A stretch of 64,000 nucleotides of DNA, taken from Halotia wernerae (GTDB lineage Bacteria; Cyanobacteriota; Cyanobacteriia; Cyanobacteriales; Nostocaceae). How positions within the stretch are numbered: the stretch's first letter is position 1; each line of letters starts with the position of its first letter. Of the stretch, positions 24,345 to 33,976 are shown piece after piece. The stretch is from positions 36,032 through 100,031 of the forward strand of contig JAYGHB010000100.1 of assembly GCA_034931985.1 (NCBI GenBank), given 5' to 3'. The notes beneath the pieces were generated by a model. The model worked only from the letters and a program-made list of their open reading frames with translations. It was not told the DNA's origin and did no database searches. Position numbers and translations under genes: made by a program.

Positions 24345-24800
24345 CTAACAAGGCATCAAGGCATCTAATCTCCCCAAAACTGCCATATCTTCTGCATCTA
24401 ACTCTACAGGAATACCACTGCGAATTAATTCCGAAAAGTCTTCATTAGGAACCATCACAGTTAACGTATATAAGCGAGTAGCACCTATATTTTTAATTAA
24501 ATGAGTTCCTGTCGGTGGTACTAATAAACTATCTCCTGTTTGGATGCGGACATTCTTACCGTCACAAATTGCTACCCCTTCCCCCTTGAGAACAAAAAAC
24601 ATTTCTACCGCCCACTGATGACGATTTGGCGGTGTTTGTCCACCAACATCAAAAATTTCTATGCAACAAGTTAAAGAAGTATTAGCATTTGCTGTATCGA
24701 AAATAATTGCTAGCCGATTAGAGTCGTGGGGACTGATGCGGTATACTTGATAATCTTTGGGAGATTTGATAATAGGAATTACACAACGAGTAGCGTGCAT
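24345..24800 (-). CDS. Cupin-domain protein
   Basis: This is a 151-residue single-domain cupin. The first motif region (HQWAVEMFFVLKGEGVAICDG) supplies the metal-binding His and Glu and the second motif (GDSLLVPPTGTHLIKNIG) a further His. Such proteins bind a divalent metal and act as small dioxygenases, isomerases or binding proteins. Its start codon directly follows the stop of the cysteine hydrolase gene (TAA-ATG, with GGAG inside the hydrolase end), so the two are translationally coupled and probably share a pathway. The substrate is unknown. Confidence 0.8.
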   Translation of the reverse strand: MHATRCVIPIIKSPKDYQVYRISPHDSNRLAIIFDTANANTSLTCCIEIFDVGGQTPPNRHQWAVEMFFVLKGEGVAICDGKNVRIQTGDSLLVPPTGTHLIKNIGATRLYTLTVMVPNEDFSELIRSGIPVELDAEDMAVLGRLDALMPC

Positions 24801-25595
24801 TTATTGATCTCCTCCTGTTGATTCAGGATTATTCAGCGTTGTTAAAACCGCTTGCGAATCAGTTACAAAACCAAAGCATTGTTTAATGTTGTATAAGGTT
24901 GCCAACCAACAATAGTCGGGAGACGTTGTAGCACTACAGTCTTTCACTAAAATGCAGTCATATCCTAAAAAATGAGCATCACATAGTGTAGTCATTACAC
25001 ATTGATCAGCATTGACACCAGCAAAAAATAGTGTCGTTCTTCCCAGGTTCCGCAGGATACTATCTAGAGGTGTATCCCAAAAGCCACTCATGCGGTATTT
25101 ATCCACACGAATATCTTCTGGTAGCTGTTCTAGTTCGTCTACTACGGCTGCTGCCCAACTACCTGCCATGAGTACTCTAGCACCATTGGCAGGTAATGGA
25201 TCGCCTAATCCGATGCCTTCTCCTGTGGGGTTGTAGACGTGACGAGAAGCGGCACTAATATTTAGTAAATCAGGACGATTGCCCCAATTTAACCAAATTA
25301 CCGCTACACCAGCCTCACGCAATTCTGGCAGTAAGTTGTTCAAAGGTTCAATAGGCTGACGTGCTGGAGTTACGTCTACGCCGATATGCGCTAACCAGCC
25401 ATCGGGGTGACAAAAGTCGTTTTGCATATCAATGACAAGAATGGCTGCTTTTGCCAAGTCTAGGCGCAGGGTTTTGGTTTCTGTTGATAAAATAGCGGAT
25501 TGTGGGGTCTTTTGAGGACGAGTGATATCTGCGATCGCCTGATTCACAGTCCAAGCATTTGGTGCAACTCCCAATGTCCGAAAAGGCAGATTCAT
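24801..25595 (-). CDS. Isochorismatase-family cysteine hydrolase
   Basis: This is a 264-residue hydrolase with the family triad: D in VIDMQNDFCHPDGW, a lysine in EDIRVDKYRMSGF, and the nucleophilic cysteine in GVNADQCVMTTLCDA. Relatives hydrolyse N-carbamoyl or ureido compounds (RutB-like), nicotinamide or isochorismate; the substrate here is not clear. It is coupled to a cupin gene and lies back to back with an amidohydrolase gene, which fits stepwise breakdown of a nitrogen heterocycle or ureide (inference). About 40 residues precede the catalytic domain. Confidence 0.82.
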   Translation of the reverse strand: MNLPFRTLGVAPNAWTVNQAIADITRPQKTPQSAILSTETKTLRLDLAKAAILVIDMQNDFCHPDGWLAHIGVDVTPARQPIEPLNNLLPELREAGVAVIWLNWGNRPDLLNISAASRHVYNPTGEGIGLGDPLPANGARVLMAGSWAAAVVDELEQLPEDIRVDKYRMSGFWDTPLDSILRNLGRTTLFFAGVNADQCVMTTLCDAHFLGYDCILVKDCSATTSPDYCWLATLYNIKQCFGFVTDSQAVLTTLNNPESTGGDQ

Positions 25596-25676
25596 AAATT
25601 ACAACGTCCAAAACCATTTTTAATTTGTAACTTGAATTGCTACTGAGTGTTCAATAACTTAATCAAGGTAAATATT

Positions 25677-27086
25677 GTGAATTTCACTATCCAGAACGTT
25701 TTGATTGCCACCAATGACGATTATGCAACCGTAGATGTGCAAGTTGTGGATGGTAAAATTGCTGCCATTGCTCCCAAATTAGAGGCGATCGGTACTGTCT
25801 TTGATGGTAGCAATAAGCTGTTACTGCCTGGGTTCTTTAATGCCCACACCCACTCATCAGAAATGTGGCAACGGGGAATTATGTCAATTTTCCCTTTAGA
25901 ATTATGGCTAGCGGAATTATATGATTTTGCCCCCCTTGATCTAGAAAAGGTTTATCTCAGTGCTTTGGGAACAGCAGTAGAAACTCTACTTTCTGGCGGT
26001 ACAAGTGTAGTAGATCATCTCGTGTTAATTCCCGGACAAGAACTAGAAACGATCGCCACTGCAATTCGCGCTTATCAAAAAGTAGGCATTCGTGCTTTTA
26101 TTGCACCTTTAATTCAAGATGAACCCCTCACCGCAGGGATGCCTTCTGGGGAATCGCAACAAAATCATCAGCCTTATTTTCGCTCAACTTTAGCAACATT
26201 AGAAATCATCGAAGAAGCGGTGAAAAAGTTTCATCGTCCAGATGAAGGTATCAGCATTTTAGTTGCACCAACGGGGATGCAGCTTTGTACTGATGCGTTA
26301 TTTGAGGGGTGTATTGAATTAAGCGATCGCTATAATCTTTGTCGTCACTCTCACTTACTCGAAACGAAAGCCCAAGAAAAACTTGCCCAAGAAAAATACA
26401 GTTGTACTGCGGTTGAACATTTAAAAAGAATCGGTTATTTGAGCGATCGCACTTCTTTAGCCCATTGTGTCTGGTTAAATGATCAAGACATTACTATTCT
26501 TGCAGAAACTCAATCTACAGTTGTGCATAATCCCTTGAGTAACCTGCGTTTAGGCAGTGGTATTGCCCCAATTTTAAAATATCGGCAAGCCGGGGTAAAC
26601 GTAACTTTTGGTTGTGATGGTGCTTCTAGTAATGACTCCCAAGATTTACTAGAGGCGATCAAAATTGGTTCTATTCTGCACAATGTGACAGACTTAGATT
26701 ACCAATCCTGGATTACGCCTCGACAAGCAGTAGAAATGGCAGCATTAGGAGGTGCAAAAGGCTTGAATGTAGCAGACAAACTCGGTTCTTTGACGGTCGG
26801 TAAACAAGCCGATTTAGTGTTTTATGACCTCACTAATTTATCATTGCTACCCCGCACAGATCCCATTGGTTTGCTAGTTTTAGGTCGTCCTACAAACGTT
26901 GTTGATAGCGCTTGGGTGAATGGTCAGCAAATTGTGGCTGAGGGTAAAGTAACCACAATTAATGTTGATCAACTACGTCAAGAATTATTTCAACACAGTC
27001 AATGGGAAACAAAACGCAAATCTCAAACCGTTGCCCAAATTGAAACTCATTACCGTAACGTGATGGATTTACCAGACAGCAAATGA
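25677..27086 (+). CDS. Amidohydrolase (TRZ/ATZ, MTA/SAH-deaminase-like)
   Basis: This metal-dependent hydrolase of about 469 residues has the HxH metal site in NAHTHSSEMWQRG, further histidines in LCRHSHLLETKA and LAHCVW, and the metal aspartate in FGCDGASSND. The C-terminal LGSLTVGKQADLVFYD closes the composite domain. It should deaminate or dechlorinate an N-heterocycle or nucleoside-like compound. The GTG at 25,677 is preferred over the GTG at 25,647 since AGG lies about eight bases upstream and the domain starts at once (NFTIQNVLI). It is divergent from the hydrolase/cupin pair with only 80 bases between. Confidence 0.83.
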   Translation: MNFTIQNVLIATNDDYATVDVQVVDGKIAAIAPKLEAIGTVFDGSNKLLLPGFFNAHTHSSEMWQRGIMSIFPLELWLAELYDFAPLDLEKVYLSALGTAVETLLSGGTSVVDHLVLIPGQELETIATAIRAYQKVGIRAFIAPLIQDEPLTAGMPSGESQQNHQPYFRSTLATLEIIEEAVKKFHRPDEGISILVAPTGMQLCTDALFEGCIELSDRYNLCRHSHLLETKAQEKLAQEKYSCTAVEHLKRIGYLSDRTSLAHCVWLNDQDITILAETQSTVVHNPLSNLRLGSGIAPILKYRQAGVNVTFGCDGASSNDSQDLLEAIKIGSILHNVTDLDYQSWITPRQAVEMAALGGAKGLNVADKLGSLTVGKQADLVFYDLTNLSLLPRTDPIGLLVLGRPTNVVDSAWVNGQQIVAEGKVTTINVDQLRQELFQHSQWETKRKSQTVAQIETHYRNVMDLPDSK

Positions 27087-27206
27087 AGTTAATTTTGCAC
27101 CAACAAGATGTAACTAATTTGTAAGTTTTTCTTGCTTGTGCCTTTCTTCGATAAAATATTAGCAACTTAGTTCCACAAACACACAAGCGACTATCTTCTA
27201 ACCATT

Positions 27207-27989
27207 ATGGTTCTAGCCGCACCCCAGCGCCAAACCCCTGTCGTAACTTGGGAAAAACTCCCAGACGATTTTATTCTGCCCGACGACCCAGTGGAAAGTA
27301 TTCAACAGCCTTCCCTTGCAGCCGCCTTAACAGATGCTTTAGGTACAGCAAATCGTATTCAACCACAGATGCTTATTGCATCTAATTTTGGTCTTGTCGC
27401 CAATATTAATCAAAAAACCGTAGTCAAAGCACCAGATTGGTTGTATGTACCAAGTGTATTGCCTGTTGGTGCAGGTGTAGTTCGTCGCAGCTATACACCC
27501 AACACGGAAGGCGAAAACGTGGCTGTGGTGATGGAATTTCTTTCAGACACGGATAACGCAGAATACTCAATTCGTCCTACCTTTCCTTATGGGAAACTAT
27601 ACTTTTACGAACGAATATTGCAAGTTCCTACCTATGTGATTTTTAATCCTTATGAAGTTACTTTAGAAGTACGTCGTCTGGAAAATGATCAATATTTTTT
27701 GCAAGAACCATCAGCATCAGGACGCTTTTGGATTCCTGAATTAAAATTATATTTGGGAATTTGGCAAGGAACTCGCTTAGGTTTAAGTATTTATTGGTTG
27801 CGATGGTGGGATGAAGCAGGTAATTTGTTGTTGTGGAGTTCCGAACAAGCTGAACAAGAACGTCAACGCGGTGAACAGGAACGCCAACGAGCCGATGATG
27901 CGATCGCCCAACTAGAAATTGAACGTCAACGTCAAGCAACACTAGCTGCAAAGTTACGAGAACTAGGTATCGATCCTGATGCAGAGTAA
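27207..27989 (+). CDS. Uma2-family endonuclease-like protein with coiled-coil tail
   Basis: This is a 260-residue member of the Uma2 (DUF820) family, which has a PD-(D/E)xK-type nuclease fold. The usual aspartate/glutamate core is replaced in part: the region with APDWLYVPSV and VVMEFLSDTD holds the D and E-x-L elements. The C-terminal 50 residues are an Arg/Gln/Glu-rich coiled coil (EQERQRGEQERQRADDA). Cyanobacteria carry dozens of Uma2 genes of unknown biological role, and activity is not proven here. It is a stand-alone gene by position. Confidence 0.75.
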   Translation: MVLAAPQRQTPVVTWEKLPDDFILPDDPVESIQQPSLAAALTDALGTANRIQPQMLIASNFGLVANINQKTVVKAPDWLYVPSVLPVGAGVVRRSYTPNTEGENVAVVMEFLSDTDNAEYSIRPTFPYGKLYFYERILQVPTYVIFNPYEVTLEVRRLENDQYFLQEPSASGRFWIPELKLYLGIWQGTRLGLSIYWLRWWDEAGNLLLWSSEQAEQERQRGEQERQRADDAIAQLEIERQRQATLAAKLRELGIDPDAE

Positions 27990-28156
27990 GGTGATCGCAT
28001 TCTTTTTCCAAATCTTTACTTATCACTAACTGCTCATTAAGTTGATGGCAGTTTTAATTGGCTTTGGCGCTATATCTTTAGTTTAAAAATACGGTAATTT
28101 AGCGCTGATCACCCAGTTGGATAAGATATAAATAAGTCTACATTCATTTAGTTCTT

Positions 28157-28747
28157 ATGAGTATAATCTCTGCTAAACGCTTCACCATAGCCGAATATCA
28201 CCGTCTAGCAGAACTCGGTTTTTTCAGTGAAGATGACCGAGTTGAGCTAATTAAAGGAGAAATCATTCAGATGGTAGCTAAAGGTACACTACACTCTGTT
28301 TGTGAAACACTTTTATTTAAAGAGTTAATTAAACTGTTGTTAGACCGCGCTATAGTACGAGGGCAACAACCAATTATTCTTCCTGATGACAGTGAACCAG
28401 AACCAGATTTAGCTATTGTCCGTAATGTCAATGATAACTACCTTTCTGCTCATCCCAACCCTGGGGATCTTTTACTTTTAATTGAAATTGCTGATTCATC
28501 TTTAAAATATGACCAAGAGATAAAATTACCTGTTTATGCAGAAGCAGGTATTGCAAATTATTGGATATTTAATTTAGTAGATAATTATCTAGAATGCTAC
28601 AGTGAGTATTACCAAGATTTGCAAGCTAAATTTGGTTATCGTCGCAAGTTAATTTTTCTACCAAATGAATCTGTAAGTCTGCCAGAGTTTCCTGATTTAC
28701 TTTTGAATTTATCTCAGGTTTTTCCTAAATTTATGAATGAAGATTAA
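28157..28747 (+). CDS. Uma2-family endonuclease
   Basis: This is a 196-residue Uma2 (DUF820) protein with FTIAEYHRLAELGFFSEDDRVELI at the start and the catalytic-type elements EPEPDLAIV, LLLIEIADSSLKYDQEIKLPVYAEAGIANYWI. These carry the D, ExxD and K of a PD-(D/E)xK nuclease. Biological role unknown; the family may include transposase-like or defence nucleases. A candidate MITE lies just downstream at 28,794-28,950. Confidence 0.85.
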   Translation: MSIISAKRFTIAEYHRLAELGFFSEDDRVELIKGEIIQMVAKGTLHSVCETLLFKELIKLLLDRAIVRGQQPIILPDDSEPEPDLAIVRNVNDNYLSAHPNPGDLLLLIEIADSSLKYDQEIKLPVYAEAGIANYWIFNLVDNYLECYSEYYQDLQAKFGYRRKLIFLPNESVSLPEFPDLLLNLSQVFPKFMNED

Positions 28748-28793
28748 AACTTTTAATCTGTCTCCTGCCTCCTGCCTCTCTTGGTAAGTGCTA

Positions 28794-28950
28794 AGTACAT
28801 GATTTCACAAGTTCGTAGCGAAAAGTTCTGTTCGCGTAGCGTCTCCGTCAGGAGAAAGAGGGTTTCCCTCTGTAGGAAACTTTTCAAGACAAAGTGACGC
28901 AGAGTTTTGCGCCAAATTTAATTCGCTACGAATTAATGAAATGTTGTACT
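28794..28950. mobile_element. Candidate MITE with about 30-bp imperfect terminal inverted repeats
   Basis: The left end AGTACATGATTTCA...TTCGTAGCGAA (28,794-28,822) and the right end TTCGCTACGAA...TGAAATGTTGTACT (28,922-28,950) are inverted repeats, with eleven perfect inner bases and about five mismatches over 29. The 157-base unit has no ORF and contains the common GTTCGCGTAGCGTCTCC module. It lies between a Uma2 and a flavoprotein gene. Confidence 0.6.
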
Positions 28951-29006
28951 AAGTTAAAATAAAATCAGAAAAATCAGAAATTTAAACAAAGTTTTAAGGC
29001 AGAATA

Positions 29007-30437
29007 ATGTCTCAGCTTGTAGAGCGACAACAGGCGATCGCTAACGGCAACCATGCCCTAGTGATTGGTAGCAGTATGGCTGGGTTGTTAGCAGCCAGAA
29101 TTTTAGTAGATCATTTTGACAATGTAACTGTAATTGAGCGCGATCGCCTACCACAGCAGCCTGAGGCACGTCACGGAACTCCCCAAGCTAATCATGTTCA
29201 TGTGCTTCTTAATCAGGGCGAGCGAATTTTAGAGCAGATGTTTCCAGGTTTAGAGGCTGAATTAACAACAGCAGGTGCGCCTAATATCAACTTAACCGCA
29301 GACTTTGCTTTTCTTGGTGTGTGGGGTTGGCTACCTCGTTTTCATTCCAACTTATCTATCCATGCTTCTAGTCGATTATTATTAGAGTGGGCGATTCGTC
29401 GTCGTTTAACCGCATATAGCAACTTACAATTTTTACCAGGAACTCAGGCAATAGGTCTGCTGACTGACAAGAGCAACTCTCAAGTCAAAGGGATAAAGCT
29501 ACGCTGTTGTGATATTGCTCAAGAAAACGAATTAACTGCTGACCTAGTTATAGATGCTAGTGGACGCAACTCCTTATTACCAAAGTGGCTAGAGGCACTA
29601 GGCTACCCATCCCCCTCAAAGACAGTTGTTAACTCTTTTTTGGGCTACAGTACCCGCTGGTATGAACGTCCAGAAAATTTCCAGGCAGATTGGAAGGCAT
29701 TACTGGTAGCATATAAACCACCTCATGATAGACATGCAGCAGTACTTTATCCAATAGAGGGCGATCGTTGGGTGGTAACTTTATCTGGTATTGGTCGAGA
29801 CTATCCACCCACTAATGAAGCTGGCTTTCTCGAATTTGCCCGCAGCCTACGCACTCCAATTGTTTATGAAGCCATCAAAGATGCCCAACCCCTATCTTCA
29901 GTCTACGCTTATCGCCGCACAGAGAATTGCTGGCATCATTACGAGAAGCTATCAAGAATGCCAGAGGGTTTAGTGGCAATAGGTGATGCAGTTTGTGCTT
30001 TTAATCCCTTTTATGGTCAGGGTATGACTACGGCTGCACTCAGTGCTTTAACCCTTGATCAGTGTTTAAAAGAGCAATTGCGATCTTCTCCAAATAACCT
30101 CACAGGTCTAACTCGGAACTTCCAGAAGCAACTAGCTCACATTTTAGAAACTCCCTGGATGATGGCAACAAGTGAAGACTTTCGCTGGGAAACTACTGAG
30201 GGAGCGCAACCTGACGGCATGACTCGGCTGATGCAGCGATATGGAGATCAAGTAGCGCTACTGGCGGTCAATCATCCCGACGTGTACCAGACATATCTAG
30301 AAGTTATACACATGATTAAACCTCCCACAGCGTTTTTTGCGCCTAGTATTCTGGCACGAGTCCTAGGACAAGTAATTAAGTCGCATCCAGACAAAGCGTT
30401 GCCTACTCCAGAGTTAGCTGTCCCAAAACTGCCATAG
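29007..30437 (+). CDS. FAD-dependent monooxygenase-like oxidoreductase
   Basis: This is a 476-residue single-component flavoprotein. The FAD motif is VIGSSMAGLLAARIL near residue 20, a middle DLVIDASGRNSLLPKWL (the DG-type motif region) and GDAVCAFNPFYGQGMTTAALSAL near the flavin ribityl tail are typical of the PHBH/halogenase/epoxidase-like group. It could hydroxylate, epoxidise or reduce a hydrophobic substrate. I cannot name one. It has no gene partners on its strand. The start ATG at 29,007 has AAGGCAG upstream. Confidence 0.75.
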   Translation: MSQLVERQQAIANGNHALVIGSSMAGLLAARILVDHFDNVTVIERDRLPQQPEARHGTPQANHVHVLLNQGERILEQMFPGLEAELTTAGAPNINLTADFAFLGVWGWLPRFHSNLSIHASSRLLLEWAIRRRLTAYSNLQFLPGTQAIGLLTDKSNSQVKGIKLRCCDIAQENELTADLVIDASGRNSLLPKWLEALGYPSPSKTVVNSFLGYSTRWYERPENFQADWKALLVAYKPPHDRHAAVLYPIEGDRWVVTLSGIGRDYPPTNEAGFLEFARSLRTPIVYEAIKDAQPLSSVYAYRRTENCWHHYEKLSRMPEGLVAIGDAVCAFNPFYGQGMTTAALSALTLDQCLKEQLRSSPNNLTGLTRNFQKQLAHILETPWMMATSEDFRWETTEGAQPDGMTRLMQRYGDQVALLAVNHPDVYQTYLEVIHMIKPPTAFFAPSILARVLGQVIKSHPDKALPTPELAVPKLP

Positions 30438-30467
30438 TCAAAGAAGAGGCAGAGGAGTCAGGGGAGA

Positions 30468-30506
30468 GGGGATGCAGGGGATGCAGGGGATGCAGGGGAT
30501 GCAGGG
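30468..30506. repeat. 9-bp short tandem repeat
   Basis: About four copies of GGGGATGCA in a row, followed by GGGAGCA. It lies downstream of the flavoprotein gene. Confidence 0.85.
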
Positions 30507-30569
30507 AGCAGAGAGTAGGGGGAAAGAATATTTATCAGGTGTTTCGTGAAATAGTATAAGACTTTTTCC

Positions 30570-30650
30570 CATGCCCAATGACGGCAGTTGCTACAAGTCG
30601 GGGAACCCGCCCAACGCACTGCCTCCCCAATGCCCAATGCCCAATGCCCC
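30570..30650. repeat. Dispersed palindromic repeat (GGCAGT...ACTGCC type)
   Basis: The same kind of element as at 18,163-18,225: ATGCCCAATGACGGCAGT, then a G+C-rich centre, then CGCACTGCCTCCCCAATGCCC. It sits between converging genes and may add a hairpin to both transcripts. Confidence 0.6.
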
Positions 30651-30655
30651 TAAGT

Positions 30656-32080
30656 TTATCTTTCTAATATCAACCTCTCCATCGCCTGCTCTAAATCATT
30701 CGTCAAGTCAGCGACAGATTGTCTTGCACCCAAACGATTTTTTTTATACAGTGGGTAACGCTCTGATACAGAGATTGGCTCACCAATAGTAATTTTTACC
30801 TGTTGTTTACCTAACTGGGGGCGCTGGGACGTTTGATCGCCTTTGATGCGAGCAATCATCTGCCATATAATCAAAGTTGTCTCCGCAAATCTTTCTACTG
30901 TCGGTTTTTCACGGATATAGTTACCGGAAACTGCTACGAAACTTTCTACCAAACGCATGTGCCACATCCGGGCGTTTGCTTCTTCAGCAACCCGATCGCC
31001 TAAGGCTTTTTCTACAGGCGATAAGGCTTTAACATCTTTAAAATCTTCTCTAAATATATAATTCCAAGCAGCCTGCTCTACCCGCCGACAGCGATCGCTT
31101 AACTTTCCTTTCGGTTGCAAGTCAAAATACTGTTCTGATATTTGCAGTGCTGCGTTCAATAAAGCTTGTAAACGTACTGCTAGAGCTTCATTTCTATCGC
31201 TAACTTCCCCTGCTACAGTTTTGGCATCCGGCAAATTTTGATGATAAAACCGTGTATAAAATTGCTCCATCAGGGAAAGTAAATGTTCTGCTAAAGTCAA
31301 CAATTGGGGATAAAGTGACTCCAGACAAGGAATATTGCCTTGGTTTGCTGAATTTATTGGCAAACCGCTGGCTGCTTCTAATTCACTTAAAAGTTCAGCG
31401 ATCGCTCTCCAAGGGGTGTCAACATAACTATATTTAATTCCAACTGGTACAATTAAAACCTGCTCGGAACGGTTGTCTTTGTGCAAATCTTCAGCACACC
31501 AAAAGCCTAATTGGACAATACCAGGTTCTAGAGGGCTAACCTTCTCCGAAAGACCATTAGTGGCTCCTTCTGGCGCAGCGGCCATCGGAAATTTGCCATT
31601 GGCAAACAAGTCACGCGCTGAACGTAACCCCGTCCAGTCAGCTTTACCCCGCTGAATGGGAGTTCCACCCAAACGCGAAGCTACCCAACCAACATAAGAA
31701 CCAGCCCATAGAGGAATGCCGCGATCGTAGATAAAATGAGCGTGAATTGGAGATTGTAGTACTGCACCCTGCTCTCGTGCTACCCTTGGCACGAGTTGAG
31801 AAAATAAATAGGCCAAACAAAAGGGATCGTCTGTTTTGGGATGGCGAAATGCCAGCAAAAAGCGGATTTTACCCTCTTGAAACTGGCGATAAAGATCCAC
31901 TAAAACCTCTAGGTTGTCTGCTTCAATTTGGGTAATAGCTGTTTGCCAACTAATCCAACTTGGTAGCAACAGATGAACAGCTTGTAGAAATAGGGGATTG
32001 AACTTTGGGGGTATAAATTCTAAAGGTGGCTGCGCTTGATAAATTACATCTGACAAGGTAGTTTTCTCCTCAAGTTGCAA
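30656..32080 (-). CDS. PlsC-like phospholipid/glycerolipid acyltransferase
   Basis: This is a 474-residue acyltransferase of the PlsC superfamily. The HX4D motif is in FLLAFRHPKTDDPF, the substrate block (GGTPIQRGKADWTGLRSARD) and the PEGATNG motif follow at the usual spacing. The C-terminal half (about 250 residues) is helical and not a known catalytic unit. It would transfer fatty acyl groups to lysophosphatidate or a related lipid at the membrane. It is divergent from proS with only about 60 bases between, so both promoters share this gap. Confidence 0.82.
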   Translation of the reverse strand: MQLEEKTTLSDVIYQAQPPLEFIPPKFNPLFLQAVHLLLPSWISWQTAITQIEADNLEVLVDLYRQFQEGKIRFLLAFRHPKTDDPFCLAYLFSQLVPRVAREQGAVLQSPIHAHFIYDRGIPLWAGSYVGWVASRLGGTPIQRGKADWTGLRSARDLFANGKFPMAAAPEGATNGLSEKVSPLEPGIVQLGFWCAEDLHKDNRSEQVLIVPVGIKYSYVDTPWRAIAELLSELEAASGLPINSANQGNIPCLESLYPQLLTLAEHLLSLMEQFYTRFYHQNLPDAKTVAGEVSDRNEALAVRLQALLNAALQISEQYFDLQPKGKLSDRCRRVEQAAWNYIFREDFKDVKALSPVEKALGDRVAEEANARMWHMRLVESFVAVSGNYIREKPTVERFAETTLIIWQMIARIKGDQTSQRPQLGKQQVKITIGEPISVSERYPLYKKNRLGARQSVADLTNDLEQAMERLILER

Positions 32081-32139
32081 TTAGAGATTTTAGATTAACC
32101 GAATTTGAGAGATTAGCAATTCTGGAAAAGGAATAAACG

Positions 32140-33954
32140 ATGCGACTGTCACAAATGTTATTCGTTACACTCCGGGATGATCCAGCTGATGCTGAGATTC
32201 CCAGTCATAAATTATTACTCCGTGCAGGTTATATTCGTCGCATCGGTAGCGGTATTTATGCTTATTTGCCGCTGATGTGGCGAGTATTACAAAAAGTTTC
32301 CCAAATTGTCCGGGAAGAGATGAATGCCACAGGCGCACAAGAATGTCTCCTTCCTCAATTACAGCCTGCGGATTTATGGCAGGAATCAGGACGCTGGGAT
32401 ACCTACACAAAAGCCGAGGGCATTATGTTCTCCCTGATTGACCGCCGGGAGCAACAATTAGGATTAGGCCCCACTCATGAGGAAGTCATCACGACAATTG
32501 CTCGTGATCTGATTCGCTCTTATCGTCAACTACCGCAGACACTCTACCAAATTCAAACCAAATTCCGCGATGAAATTCGTCCCCGCTTTGGTTTAATGCG
32601 TGGACGGGAATTTATCATGAAGGATGCTTATTCTTTCAACATTGATGAAACCAGCCTCAAAAAAACTTACGAGGATATGCACCAAGCTTATAGCAACATT
32701 CTACGGCGTTCTGGCTTAGTTTTTCGAGCTGTGGATGCTGATTCTGGGGCAATTGGTGGTTCTGGTTCAACAGAATTTATGGTGTTGGCGGAAGCTGGTG
32801 AAGACGAAGTTCTCTACACTGAGGATGGTAAATATGCCGCTAACGTGGAAAAAGCCGTTTCTTTACCAATTGACTCAGAATCTTCACGGTTTACAACTTA
32901 TGAGAAACACGATACACCTGGAACAGACACGATTGATAAGCTCTGTCAACTCCTTAAATGTTCTCCTACCCAAGTGGTGAAAAACGTCCTTTATCAAACA
33001 GTCTACGACAATGGGCTGACAGTTTTGGTTTTGGTGAGCATTCGCGGTGATCAGGAGGTAAATGAGGTCAAATTGCAGAATGAATTGACCAAGCTAGCTG
33101 CTGATTATGGTGCTAAAACTATTATTGCCTTAGATGTACCGAATATAGAAACGCAGCAAACATGGACAGCTAAATCTCTGCCTTTAGGATATATCGCTCC
33201 TGATATTGCTGATGAGTATATTAAAGGCGATAAACAGATCCATTCTCAGTTTGTCCGCTTGGTAGATCAAACAACTGTTGATTTAAAAAACTTCGTTACA
33301 GGTGCAAATGAGACTGGCTATCACGTAGTTGGGGCAAATTGGAATGAGCAATTTAAATTACCAAACAAAATAGTAGATGTACGTAAAGCTAGACTAGGCG
33401 ATCGCGCCGTCCATAACCCTGAACAAACTCTTGCAAGCGCCCGTGGAATTGAAGTCGGTCATATCTTCCAATTAGGCACTAAATATTCCCAAGCGATGGG
33501 AGCAACTTATACTAGTGAACAGGGTGAAGAAAAGCCTCTATTTATGGGTTGTTATGGGGTAGGTGTGTCACGTTTGGCGCAATCGGCTGTAGAGCAATCT
33601 TACGATCAAGATGGAATTATTTGGCCAGTAGCGATCGCACCTTATCACGCAATTGTCACAATTCCTAATATTAATGATGCCCAACAAGTTCAAGTTGCTC
33701 AACAACTCTACACAGAACTTAATCAAGCTGGCGTTGAAACTCTATTAGATGACCGCGATGAACGAGCAGGAGTAAAATTTAAAGACGCTGATTTAATTGG
33801 CATCCCTTATAGAATAGTCACTGGACGAGCGATCGCTAATGGCAAAGTCGAAGTTGTAGAAAGAGCAACTCGTAAATCTCAAGAAATTGTCATCGAAGAA
33901 GTGACAACTACACTCCAACAGTGGATTACAGCAGCAATAGAAGCTAAAAATTAA
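32140..33954 (+). CDS. proS: Prolyl-tRNA synthetase
   Basis: This is a 604-residue class II aminoacyl-tRNA synthetase that charges tRNA-Pro. Motif 2 is in TKFRDEIRPRFGLMRGREFIMKDAYSF, motif 3 in MGCYGVGVSRLAQSAVEQS, with an INS editing domain between (residues about 220-410), and an anticodon-binding domain at the end (VETLLDDRDERAGVKFKDADLIG). The length and domain order are those of the bacterial type with an editing insert. The ATG at 32,140 has AAAAGGA upstream. Confidence 0.95.
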   Translation: MRLSQMLFVTLRDDPADAEIPSHKLLLRAGYIRRIGSGIYAYLPLMWRVLQKVSQIVREEMNATGAQECLLPQLQPADLWQESGRWDTYTKAEGIMFSLIDRREQQLGLGPTHEEVITTIARDLIRSYRQLPQTLYQIQTKFRDEIRPRFGLMRGREFIMKDAYSFNIDETSLKKTYEDMHQAYSNILRRSGLVFRAVDADSGAIGGSGSTEFMVLAEAGEDEVLYTEDGKYAANVEKAVSLPIDSESSRFTTYEKHDTPGTDTIDKLCQLLKCSPTQVVKNVLYQTVYDNGLTVLVLVSIRGDQEVNEVKLQNELTKLAADYGAKTIIALDVPNIETQQTWTAKSLPLGYIAPDIADEYIKGDKQIHSQFVRLVDQTTVDLKNFVTGANETGYHVVGANWNEQFKLPNKIVDVRKARLGDRAVHNPEQTLASARGIEVGHIFQLGTKYSQAMGATYTSEQGEEKPLFMGCYGVGVSRLAQSAVEQSYDQDGIIWPVAIAPYHAIVTIPNINDAQQVQVAQQLYTELNQAGVETLLDDRDERAGVKFKDADLIGIPYRIVTGRAIANGKVEVVERATRKSQEIVIEEVTTTLQQWITAAIEAKN

Positions 33955-33976
33955 ATGCCCTAGACAAATTTATACA

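Noticed and set aside
30456..30520. Origin or iteron-like array from GGGGATGCA units
   Set aside because: Only about four contiguous 9-base units in a G+A-rich low-complexity stretch, with no replication gene nearby; such repeats are common between cyanobacterial genes.
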